The position numbers and the translations under genes are program-made. From contig NZ_LT632547.1 of assembly GCF_900119695.1 (NCBI RefSeq), forward strand, positions 1,116,001 to 1,180,000: a stretch of 64,000 bases of DNA. The letters run 5' to 3'. How positions within the stretch are numbered: the first letter of the stretch is position 1; each line of letters starts with the position of its first letter. The notes below the pieces were generated by a model. The model ran no database searches. It saw only the letters and a program-made list of their open reading frames with translations, and was not told where the DNA came from. The stretch is from Actinomyces urinae (lineage in GTDB: Bacteria; Actinomycetota; Actinomycetes; Actinomycetales; Actinomycetaceae). This document shows positions 7,967-15,237 of the stretch, piece after piece.

Positions 7967-8776
7967 ATGGGTAGCGTTAGCTCAGCAAGAAAAAAGAGGT
8001 CTCCCCTCCTCCTAAATGGCTGGATTCCAGACCAACACGGGTCCTGGCCCATGGCGCTAATGCCACTTGCCGCCGGCCTCATCATCGCTACGCCCAAGAC
8101 GCCCTCGCTCATTTTTCTTGCGCTCGCTTGGATCAGCGGGTTCCTACTGTTTAGCGTCAGCGAAAAGTACATCAAGTCCCGCTTCCGCCCTCGCTATCGC
8201 ACCGCAGCAATCACTTACGGGGTGGTATCCGCCGCATTCACTGGCGCTCTGCTTGCAACCTCACCTCACTTACTTTGGTGGAGCATCCTGTTTGCTCCTC
8301 TGGTTGGCTACTGGTTTTTCAGTGTGCGCAACCGAAAGGAACGCGAGCTCGCTTCTCGTTTCTCTACGATCGCAGCCGCGGCCCTGGTGCTCCCTGTGGC
8401 CGTCAACGTGCCACTGCTGCAGCCGTGGTTCACTCACTTCGACACGCAGGCATGGCTAATGGCGGGCCTGCTTGGTACCTATTTTGGTTTGACGGTGCCG
8501 TATGTGAAGACCCTAATTCGACAGCGAGGACGTGCAAGCTGGCTGTGGGGATCGATAATCGGACACGTAGTGGCAACCTCGATGGCACTCGCACTTGCAC
8601 TATCGGGCTGGATTTCGCTTTGGCACGGCCTGGCATGGGTGGTGGTGTGCGTGCGCGCAGCGCTAATGCCCTGGCTTGCCAAAACTCGCAACAAACCGTG
8701 GAGGCCAGCCGCGGTGGGGGTCTTGGAGACAGCCATTTCGCTACTGGTTTTCGCCACATTGCCGTGGACCTTATGA
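7967..8776 (+). CDS. YwiC-like membrane protein
   Basis: This 269-residue integral membrane protein has the family hallmark WIPDQHGSW near the N-terminus (residues 19-27) and about eight membrane segments. YwiC-like proteins are common in Firmicutes and actinobacteria; their role is not established. The charged N-terminus before the hallmark matches relatives. No strong ribosome-binding site is visible before the ATG, so the exact start is not certain. It lies alone between a terminator and a small holin-like gene. Confidence 0.8.
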   Translation: MGSVSSARKKRSPLLLNGWIPDQHGSWPMALMPLAAGLIIATPKTPSLIFLALAWISGFLLFSVSEKYIKSRFRPRYRTAAITYGVVSAAFTGALLATSPHLLWWSILFAPLVGYWFFSVRNRKERELASRFSTIAAAALVLPVAVNVPLLQPWFTHFDTQAWLMAGLLGTYFGLTVPYVKTLIRQRGRASWLWGSIIGHVVATSMALALALSGWISLWHGLAWVVVCVRAALMPWLAKTRNKPWRPAAVGVLETAISLLVFATLPWTL

Positions 8777-8830
8777 CCGAGCACCTACTGTCAAGGCGCG
8801 GCTGTGGCGCTACATGCCTAGACTGGAAGC

Positions 8831-9220
8831 ATGAGCTTTTTACTTTTGCTGCTTGCAAACATGGTTGGCATTTGGTTTGCCAGCCTCATAATTCCTGGCA
8901 TTACGCTACCTTCTTCTGAGGGAGCCGTGCAGGCCATTTTGATTCTGGCCGTTATTGCGCTGGTCTTTACCGCGCTTAACCTGGTTGTGCGCCCCTTGCT
9001 AAAGGTGCTCACATTCCCGATCTACATCCTCACCTTCGGCCTGTTCTCCCTGGTGGTTAACGCCCTCATCTTCATGCTGACCGGCTGGGTAACCACCCAA
9101 ATTGGCTACGGTATGGAGGTCACCGGATTCTGGGCCGCCCTCTTTGGCGCGGTAGTAACAGCAATTTTTTCGTCCATTGCCGGCGCTATTTTGGGCGCCA
9201 CAGTGGGGTCAAAGAAATAA
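8831..9220 (+). CDS. Phage holin family 4-type small membrane protein
   Basis: The 129-residue protein has four membrane segments and the signature of the superfamily IV holin-like proteins: ALNLVVRPLLKVLTFPIYIL in the middle, then NALIFMLTGW. Despite the name, these are usually ordinary chromosomal membrane proteins, and nothing here suggests a prophage. It lies 54 bases after the YwiC-like gene in the same direction and faces the serine hydrolase gene that ends at 9243. Confidence 0.85.
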   Translation: MSFLLLLLANMVGIWFASLIIPGITLPSSEGAVQAILILAVIALVFTALNLVVRPLLKVLTFPIYILTFGLFSLVVNALIFMLTGWVTTQIGYGMEVTGFWAALFGAVVTAIFSSIAGAILGATVGSKK

Positions 9221-9234
9221 TCTTGCTATAGGAC

Positions 9235-9272
9235 GGCCAGCGTTACCGCCTTGTAAACGTGTAACGCTGGCC
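9235..9272. terminator. Long hairpin between convergent genes
   Basis: GGCCAGCGTTAC (9235-9246) pairs perfectly with GTAACGCTGGCC (9261-9272) around a 14-base loop. It sits between convergent genes and overlaps the last codons of the minus-strand hydrolase. It has no T-run on either side, so bidirectional termination is likely but not certain. Confidence 0.5.
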
Positions 9273-10814
9273 GGTAGTTTCACTATTTGCGGTGAGCCCA
9301 AGGGCACGCTCACGCCTCTCATTCCACGCCTGCAAGTCCGCGTTCCCCTGTACCTCCGCACTCCTCGCATCTAGCGCATAATGGGTTAGCGAATGCGCCT
9401 CTCCTGCCCTCCCGGACGAATAGACCGCGATTTTCGAAGGTGAGGTCTGCTGCTTCGCCCCATCTAAAGACGCTACAAAATCATCGGCATTCTCATAGGA
9501 AAGCACGAGTGTTGAGTTTGGAATCGGCATCGTTGAAATAGGAGATCCAGCCGCCACCACACTGGCCACCTGGAAGCGACTATTGAACACCGGGTTTGCC
9601 GCCATCGCGCCTGCCACCATGCCGCCCTGCGAATGACCGGCAAGCTCCACCACATCGCCGGGCCGCGCACCCTCCAATTCCAGCGCCGCCATTATCGCCG
9701 ACTGTTCATCGGCCGGAACCGCGGCCAAGAGCTGCAGATTCGCCTGCAGATCCTTGGGGTTAGGCGTGCCCGGCATCCACTGCTGCGTGCCCCGCACGAT
9801 CACCGACCAAGATGGCCTTCCCTCCCCGTTGTTGTGACGCAAAATCTCAAACTCGCCGTGCGTAGAGTCATCACCCTTTGCGCCGTCAGCAGTTGGATTC
9901 ATGCGCATTTCTCGCACACGTTCCACCAAATCGCTGGCCTTACGCGGGGTAGCCACCCTAGAGGGTGGGCCTGAAGTGCCGCCACCGAGCGTCCTCACCG
10001 GCAGGATCGTTGCAGTTAACGGCGGGTATAGCACCTGCTGGGCGTCGGAAGAAAGCTTTGCGTCACGGTGCAAGTTAAACCCCTCGAGGCCGTATTTGTA
10101 CGAGTCGCGGCTCCACACGAGGGCCGGGGTAGCAGATTCAGATCGATGCATGACCAAATTGCCTTTGTATGTTCCCGTTAGCTTCTCGAGCACGGGGTAA
10201 ACCTGCGTGAGTATCGCCGCTGAACGTTCCAGCGGAGTGTCCGCACCCCGCTGCAACCGCCCGCGCTGCGCCGCGAGCGTAGCGAACGAGACGGCCGTAC
10301 TTACCCGATAATTTGTGACGTCAGAAAAGCCCCACGTAGCAGCAGTCAGGGCACGCGCATACCAATCCGCATTCGAAATGAGGGGGCTCAGGTGCTCGCC
10401 TAAAAGGCTCATACCTGCCTGCGCGCGATCGGCGATCCCCAGGTTGGTTGGCTGCAGGCCAAGCATCTGTGCAAATGTCAGGGTTGCGGCCCCCTCGGCC
10501 CCCTCATATACGTCGGCTCCGAGACTTAAACTCGCCGCTAAACAGCTCATGTTTTCGCGCGCTACCTGGAGCAAACCGGCCACGTCCGACAGCTGTGAGC
10601 TTGCGTGCAAGTAGCCGGCTCCTCCCATATCAAGCGCGCCGCTGAACCCGCCGGAAAACAATGGTTCAAACTGGAGGGCTCCCGCGCTAGCCACCACCCG
10701 GGCCTGAGCCGAATCTAACGCTCCTGCCGCAAGTCCCACCAGGCGCGCCCCATCCCGCACGCTTCCCGCGTTCACGCGCACAGGCCCCGAGTCGATAAAC
10801 ACCGCGCTGCTCAT
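9243..10814 (-). CDS. Serine alpha/beta hydrolase with long helical N-terminal region
   Basis: The 523-residue protein has an Ala-rich helical N-terminal half without a signal peptide and a C-terminal lipase-like domain with nucleophile elbow GHSQGG (S395). Likely acid and base residues lie in the ENADDFVASLDG and AHSLTHYALDA stretches. The N-terminal part resembles WXG/ESX-type secretion partners, and a small WXG-like gene precedes it, so type VII export is possible but inferred. The ATG at 10814 is chosen because it overlaps the upstream stop in ATGA. Its hydrolase domain is related to that of the 13293-14852 protein (PGT motif, GHSQGGMVA, SLDG). Substrate unknown. Confidence 0.7.
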   Translation of the reverse strand: MSSAVFIDSGPVRVNAGSVRDGARLVGLAAGALDSAQARVVASAGALQFEPLFSGGFSGALDMGGAGYLHASSQLSDVAGLLQVARENMSCLAASLSLGADVYEGAEGAATLTFAQMLGLQPTNLGIADRAQAGMSLLGEHLSPLISNADWYARALTAATWGFSDVTNYRVSTAVSFATLAAQRGRLQRGADTPLERSAAILTQVYPVLEKLTGTYKGNLVMHRSESATPALVWSRDSYKYGLEGFNLHRDAKLSSDAQQVLYPPLTATILPVRTLGGGTSGPPSRVATPRKASDLVERVREMRMNPTADGAKGDDSTHGEFEILRHNNGEGRPSWSVIVRGTQQWMPGTPNPKDLQANLQLLAAVPADEQSAIMAALELEGARPGDVVELAGHSQGGMVAGAMAANPVFNSRFQVASVVAAGSPISTMPIPNSTLVLSYENADDFVASLDGAKQQTSPSKIAVYSSGRAGEAHSLTHYALDARSAEVQGNADLQAWNERRERALGLTANSETTGQRYTFTRR

Positions 10815-11053
10815 AGCGCCCCCAAGCACGCGGCGCTCATCTGCGCGTAGTAGTTCACCCGAGCAACAACGGCGGCCTCTCGCGCGTCAAACAGGCGGTG
10901 GCGCAACTCCACCAGTTGCCCTATCTGGTCGCTCAACGCTGCGTTTGCCGCTCTCGCGGCCTCACCGTCCCAGTCCATGCGCACGCCCGCAGCGTACGAG
11001 ATCGCCAAATCTAAAGCCTGCAGGCCAGCCTCGGCCTCCAAAATCGCATCCAT
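10811..11053 (-). CDS. Small WXG100-like helical protein
   Basis: The 80-residue protein is predicted to be two helices. A MDWDGEAARAANAAL segment in the middle takes the place of the WxG turn of ESAT-6-like proteins, though strict W-x-G is absent (W-D-G is present). It directly precedes and overlaps (ATGA) the serine hydrolase gene, as WXG100-like genes often precede their large partner. The ATG at 11053 gives the most compact protein; the frame is open upstream to 11092. The WXG assignment is tentative. Confidence 0.55.
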   Translation of the reverse strand: MDAILEAEAGLQALDLAISYAAGVRMDWDGEAARAANAALSDQIGQLVELRHRLFDAREAAVVARVNYYAQMSAACLGAL

Positions 11054-11199
11054 GATGCAAAACCTAAGAGCTTTGCCAAGCCCGTAGCACAATCAATATT
11101 TGAGGTCGTGGACAAGCTCGCACACGCAAGTGTTGTGGACGAGTAGCCAAAAGCCGGACCGGCGTCCAAAACCTGCCCGCTTTATGCCACGATGAAGAC

Positions 11200-12642
11200 A
11201 TGGCGTATGCAAACGAAACAATGCAAGACATGGCTCAAATGCAGCCTCCAATCGCACTTGGTGCACTAGATGGACGCTACCGCGGCGCGGTGGCACCACT
11301 TACCAATTACTTCTCCGAAGCCGGCCTAAACCGCGCGCGCGTATACGTAGAAGTGGAATGGCTCATCTACCTGCTGGACAACAACGTCCTACCTGGGGCG
11401 CCCAGCCTCACCGACCCCGAGCGCGACTATCTGCGCGCACTCACCCGCGATTTCAACTCAGGCACCATCGCGGAACTTGCCAAAACCGAGGCCGTCACGC
11501 GACACGACGTCAAAGCCGTTGAGTACTACATCAAGAACCGGCTCGAAGCCGCCCCTTCTGTACTTGGCGAAACCAGCCTGCCGAGCCTGCACGAGGTAGT
11601 GCACATCTTCTGCACCTCCGAAGACATCAACAACCTGGCCTACGCCCTCGTCATTCAAGCCGGCATACAAAACGTTTGGCTACCCGCCGCTCGCGCCCTC
11701 AAGGATGATCTACTTACCCGTGCCCGCGAGAATGCGGACGTACCGATGCTCTCACGCACGCACGGACAGCCGGCTACCCCCTCGACAATCGGCAAAGAAC
11801 TCGCCGTATTTGCCTACCGCCTAGGCAGGCAGATCAAACGCGTAGAAAACACCGAATACCTGGGCAAAATCAACGGAGCCACCGGCACCTTTGGCGCCCA
11901 CATTGTTGCCGTTCCAAGCGCCAACTGGTTTGAGATCTCGCGCGGATTCGTAGAGCACCTGGGGCTCACCTGGAACCCCGTTACCACGCAGATTGAGAGC
12001 CACGACTGGCAGGCCGAAGTATATGCCGACATTGCGCGCTACAACCGCATCGCGCACAACTTCGCAACCGATGCGTGGACCTACATTTCGCTGGACTACT
12101 TCCACCAAAACCTCGCGGCACAAGGATCCACCGGGTCCTCCACAATGCCGCACAAGGTGAACCCCATTCGCTTTGAAAACGCCGAAGCGAACCTGGAGAT
12201 TTCCAGCGCCCTCCTTGACACCCTCGGTGCCACCCTGGTGACCTCGCGGATGCAGCGCGACCTCACCGACTCCACCACGCAGCGCAACATTGGCGTTGCC
12301 ATCGGGCACTCTCTGCTTGCCCTCGACAACCTCCAACGAGGCCTGGCCGGCATTGACATTAACGCTGAGAAGATGGCCGCCGACCTTGACAGTAACTGGG
12401 AGGTGCTGGGTGAAGCCGTCCAGCAGGCCATGCGCGCGGCGTCCATCGCGGGAGCCAGCGGCATGGAAGATCCGTACGAACGCCTTAAAGAGCTCACTCG
12501 CGGCAATCGGGTAACCGGCGATCAAATGCGTGAGTTCATCAAGGGCCTGAACATGCCCAGCGACGTCGAGGAACGCCTGCTTGCGCTCACCCCCGCAACC
12601 TACGTTGGGCTGGCCGCAGACGTAATCAACTACGTGGACTAG
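11200..12642 (+). CDS. purB: Adenylosuccinate lyase
   Basis: The 480-residue protein catalyses two steps of purine synthesis, releasing fumarate from SAICAR and from adenylosuccinate. The fumarase-superfamily signature GSSTMPHKVNP is present around residue 315, and SRTHGQP is present near residue 188. The length is that of the longer bacterial PurB form. It is a single gene with its own terminator, between two minus-strand hydrolase loci. The ATG at 11200 has a weak GAAG upstream; in-frame ATGs at 11221 and 11230 are alternatives. Confidence 0.96.
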   Translation: MAYANETMQDMAQMQPPIALGALDGRYRGAVAPLTNYFSEAGLNRARVYVEVEWLIYLLDNNVLPGAPSLTDPERDYLRALTRDFNSGTIAELAKTEAVTRHDVKAVEYYIKNRLEAAPSVLGETSLPSLHEVVHIFCTSEDINNLAYALVIQAGIQNVWLPAARALKDDLLTRARENADVPMLSRTHGQPATPSTIGKELAVFAYRLGRQIKRVENTEYLGKINGATGTFGAHIVAVPSANWFEISRGFVEHLGLTWNPVTTQIESHDWQAEVYADIARYNRIAHNFATDAWTYISLDYFHQNLAAQGSTGSSTMPHKVNPIRFENAEANLEISSALLDTLGATLVTSRMQRDLTDSTTQRNIGVAIGHSLLALDNLQRGLAGIDINAEKMAADLDSNWEVLGEAVQQAMRAASIAGASGMEDPYERLKELTRGNRVTGDQMREFIKGLNMPSDVEERLLALTPATYVGLAADVINYVD

Positions 12643-12656
12643 CGCACTTAAACGAG

Positions 12657-12685
12657 GAGGCGCGGACCCTGAAAGTCCGCGCCTC
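12657..12685 (+). terminator. Hairpin after purB
   Basis: GAGGCGCGGAC (12657-12667) pairs perfectly with GTCCGCGCCTC (12675-12685). Only TT follows, so the T-tract is poor. Confidence 0.65.
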
Positions 12686-12739
12686 TTGACAATTCTGACT
12701 ACGCCGGGCTGGGCTCAGTTAACGGCTTCTAAGAAATAC

Positions 12740-13300
12740 TCACGGCTTCCACGTAGGATCCGAGGCCGGCGCTCCAAACCGCTCATACAGCTCGTAGGGG
12801 CGCGCAACCTCATCTGGAAAATCCAAATCTTTCAAAGTCCACTGCTCACCCGGACTCGACAGCGTCACCTGCAGTGCAACCGGACTCTTGGGCGCCCCAT
12901 CCCACACGTAGCGAGCCACGCGCTCCAACAAATCCGTGGGCGAAACCGGCATCTGCAAAAGCTCAACCGACGTGCGTACAAGCAGTGGTTTGCCAAACGA
13001 TTGCTTTGTCTCCACACCAATATCTGCCAGTCCCGGTACGCGCTCCAACTTGGCGCGCAACAGCTTCAACAGCTGCTGATCCTGCCTCGACGCGGCCATC
13101 GGCTTCAAATACTTCACCGCTGCCCCCGCGCCTACAGCCGCCACCCCCAGGCCGCCAATGAGTACCGGATTACTAATAGTTGGCATTCTGCGCGAGCGGC
13201 GCGCACCCGCCTCAAACTTGTTCACCGGCAAGCTCTCACCCATGCTGCGCACTACCCTGCGCCACCTATCAATGCCAGACAGCGGCCGTGGATCAGTCAT
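12740..13300 (-). CDS. Hypothetical single-pass membrane protein
   Basis: The 186-residue protein has a basic N-terminal region, one membrane segment at about residues 43-62 (NPVLIGGLGVAAVGAGAAV), and a soluble C-terminal domain of about 125 residues with no motif I recognise. The ATG at 13300 overlaps the end of the upstream hydrolase gene by 8 bases, so the two are co-translated. The partnership suggests a role linked to that hydrolase, such as membrane anchoring or chaperoning; this is inference. Confidence 0.65.
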   Translation of the reverse strand: MTDPRPLSGIDRWRRVVRSMGESLPVNKFEAGARRSRRMPTISNPVLIGGLGVAAVGAGAAVKYLKPMAASRQDQQLLKLLRAKLERVPGLADIGVETKQSFGKPLLVRTSVELLQMPVSPTDLLERVARYVWDGAPKSPVALQVTLSSPGEQWTLKDLDFPDEVARPYELYERFGAPASDPTWKP

Positions 13301-14852
13301 CGCGCCTCCCTTTACCCATTCTGCGCTCCTTCCATTGTGCCAGCGCTGGCCGCACCAAAGCGGTAACCCGGCGGTCACTAACCTCTCCACCAACCAGGGA
13401 GGGAGGATAAACGCCCTCCGGCATTGCCGCAAACACCTCAATCGCCTCCTCTAAATCAGGAGCCGAACCGCTCAGTAGCTCTTGAACCACCTCGTACACA
13501 TACACGCGAGAAGACTCACCCTCACGCGGCAAAAATGGCTCAATGCGCGCTACCATTCGCCCAATCCTCGATTGCGGTGACACCTTTGCGCGGCGCTCCA
13601 TCAAATGAACCGTTTCCGTATAGGTCGACGACGCATGCGCATAAAAGAGGGCGCCCGTACGGGGGCGAATCAAATGCCGGCCCACAACCACGCGATCGTC
13701 CACCCGGCGACGCGGGCGACCGTCCAGTGAGGGAACTACGTCCTGATCATGCTCCAACGTCAAAGCCGCAACATCACGAGACACGCGAAGCCTGCGGCCC
13801 GGCGTTCCCAAAGTGACCACTGCGCGCACATTCACCTTTCGCGGATGCCTATCCGCCAAAGAAAGCGCCACCATGCCGCCTTGCGAGTGGCCCATTATCG
13901 CCACCGGCTCGCGCACCATGTCGCGCTCACTCACGCCCTCCAGTGCCATCGCGTGGCGAAGCGCCGCCACCACACCCGACTGCATTGCTGAAGTGAGGCC
14001 CAAAACCTCGCGCACATTCGTCTCCGGATCCGCAGGATTCAGCGTAGACGCGGGGTCCATATGCTCCGTTCCAGGTAGCGAAATCAACCACCTGCGAAGC
14101 TGCCCCTCGCCCACACTTGTGATCTTCACCGGCTGACCCATGCCTTCAATCCAGTACATGTCGTCAATATCGGCCGCCATGTCCGTGAGCGTTCGCGGCG
14201 CCTCCAACCTGCGCGGACGCACGTTGGGGGTGCCCGTGGGTAAATCCAAGAACTCGCCATCTCGGTACCACAAATTCGCTGTTACCGTACCCCCACGGAA
14301 CCAGCCCACAGCCGTACCAATGGTCAGATAGCTAACCATCAGTGCCTCAAAATCACGCTTTGGCACCAGTGGGAGCATTCTTGCCGCCCGGCCATCCCTA
14401 TCCAAACCAAGCGCGATCTTCGCTCGCAGGTAACCTCTGCCAGCCTTTACCGGCACGCGCCACGCCCGCGCAAAAGCCTGCACCACCAGCGTGTCCAAGC
14501 CTGGATTATCAAAGAACCGACGCTGCGCGTGCTCCAGCAACTCCTCACCCTGTCGCGCAGAGAACTCTCTCATTACGGCCTTCGCTGCGGGAGGTAGCGG
14601 GGCGGCCTCGGCAATCATTGAGAACGCAAAATGCGCCCCCACCTGTGCAACCAGTGGCCCCAACACATCTAGAGCGTCACCCAGCCACATCGTCTCGGGA
14701 ACCCTGCGCGCCCCATAATACCTGGGCGTCTGCCGGTGCCTACGCGGCGTCACATCCGCGTCTTCCGCTACTGGCGAACGCTGCCAAAAACGCCCAGAAA
14801 ACAGTGCTTCACGTCGCGCGAGAAGGCGAGAAAGCCGCGATCTGCTGGCCAT
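13293..14852 (-). CDS. Serine alpha/beta hydrolase, related to the 9243-10814 protein
   Basis: The 519-residue protein has a basic, Arg-rich N-terminus, a long helical region and a C-terminal hydrolase domain with GHSQGG (S323). Downstream stretches (LTLEHDQDVVPSLDG; FYAHASSTYTETVHLM) probably hold the acid and histidine. These line up with the hydrolase across purB. No signal peptide is evident. The ATG at 14852 is preferred because GGAGGG lies 8 bases upstream; the frame is open to 14879. It forms an operon with the 186-residue membrane protein. Confidence 0.72.
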   Translation of the reverse strand: MASRSRLSRLLARREALFSGRFWQRSPVAEDADVTPRRHRQTPRYYGARRVPETMWLGDALDVLGPLVAQVGAHFAFSMIAEAAPLPPAAKAVMREFSARQGEELLEHAQRRFFDNPGLDTLVVQAFARAWRVPVKAGRGYLRAKIALGLDRDGRAARMLPLVPKRDFEALMVSYLTIGTAVGWFRGGTVTANLWYRDGEFLDLPTGTPNVRPRRLEAPRTLTDMAADIDDMYWIEGMGQPVKITSVGEGQLRRWLISLPGTEHMDPASTLNPADPETNVREVLGLTSAMQSGVVAALRHAMALEGVSERDMVREPVAIMGHSQGGMVALSLADRHPRKVNVRAVVTLGTPGRRLRVSRDVAALTLEHDQDVVPSLDGRPRRRVDDRVVVGRHLIRPRTGALFYAHASSTYTETVHLMERRAKVSPQSRIGRMVARIEPFLPREGESSRVYVYEVVQELLSGSAPDLEEAIEVFAAMPEGVYPPSLVGGEVSDRRVTALVRPALAQWKERRMGKGRRDD

Positions 14853-14917
14853 AACACCATCCCTCCGAGACGAAAACACCTGCTTACCAACACCACTTTA
14901 GCGCCCCACTCTACCTG

Positions 14918-14946
14918 TCGACACTGCAAATTTTGCGGGCTATTCT
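14918..14946 (+). promoter_or_regulatory. Probable promoter of copZ-copA
   Basis: TCGACA (14918-14923), a 17-base spacer and TATTCT (14941-14946) make a good sigma-70-type promoter. The transcript would start near 14953, leaving a leader of about 54 bases before copZ. Confidence 0.5.
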
Positions 14947-14969
14947 TGAATGCGGAATACGCGTTTTGG

Positions 14970-14981
14970 GCGAATATTCGC
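14970..14981. promoter_or_regulatory. Perfect 12-bp palindrome upstream of copZ
   Basis: GCGAATATTCGC is a perfect palindrome between the predicted promoter and the copZ ribosome-binding site. A repressor bound here could block transcription. Copper operons are commonly controlled by CsoR or CopY-type repressors, but no regulator gene is adjacent. Confidence 0.4.
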
Positions 14982-15006
14982 GCAAAATTACATCTAGGAG
15001 AAGCAA

Positions 15007-15237
15007 ATGACGAACATTGATCTAGACGTCAAAGGCATGACCTGCGGACACTGCGTCATGTCCGTAACCGAGGAGCTATCTGAAATCGGAGCCGTCGATT
15101 CGGTAAACGTCGATCTTTCCGGTAGCGCCGATGTAGCGTCTAAGGTGCACGTCAGTACCACCGGCGATGTCAGCGATGATGAGCTACGCGACGCTATTGC
15201 CGAGGCCGGATTCGAACTGGCAGGTATCAACCGATGA
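15007..15237 (+). CDS. copZ: Copper chaperone (HMA domain protein)
   Basis: The 76-residue protein is a single heavy-metal-associated domain with metal site GMTCGHC (C13, C16). It should carry Cu(I) in the cytoplasm and hand it to the CopA ATPase encoded next. AGGAGA at 14997-15002 fits the ATG. The gene overlaps copA by ATGA, so the two are translationally coupled. Confidence 0.92.
   Translation: MTNIDLDVKGMTCGHCVMSVTEELSEIGAVDSVNVDLSGSADVASKVHVSTTGDVSDDELRDAIAEAGFELAGINR

Noticed and set aside
8831-9220. Prophage remnant suggested by the holin-family protein
   Set aside because: This holin superfamily is widespread as ordinary chromosomal genes, and no lysin, portal, tail or integrase gene is nearby.
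12686-13366. Plus-strand ORF of 226 codons
   Set aside because: It is antisense to the coupled hydrolase/membrane protein genes and its product has a biased Arg/Gln/His composition typical of a shadow frame.
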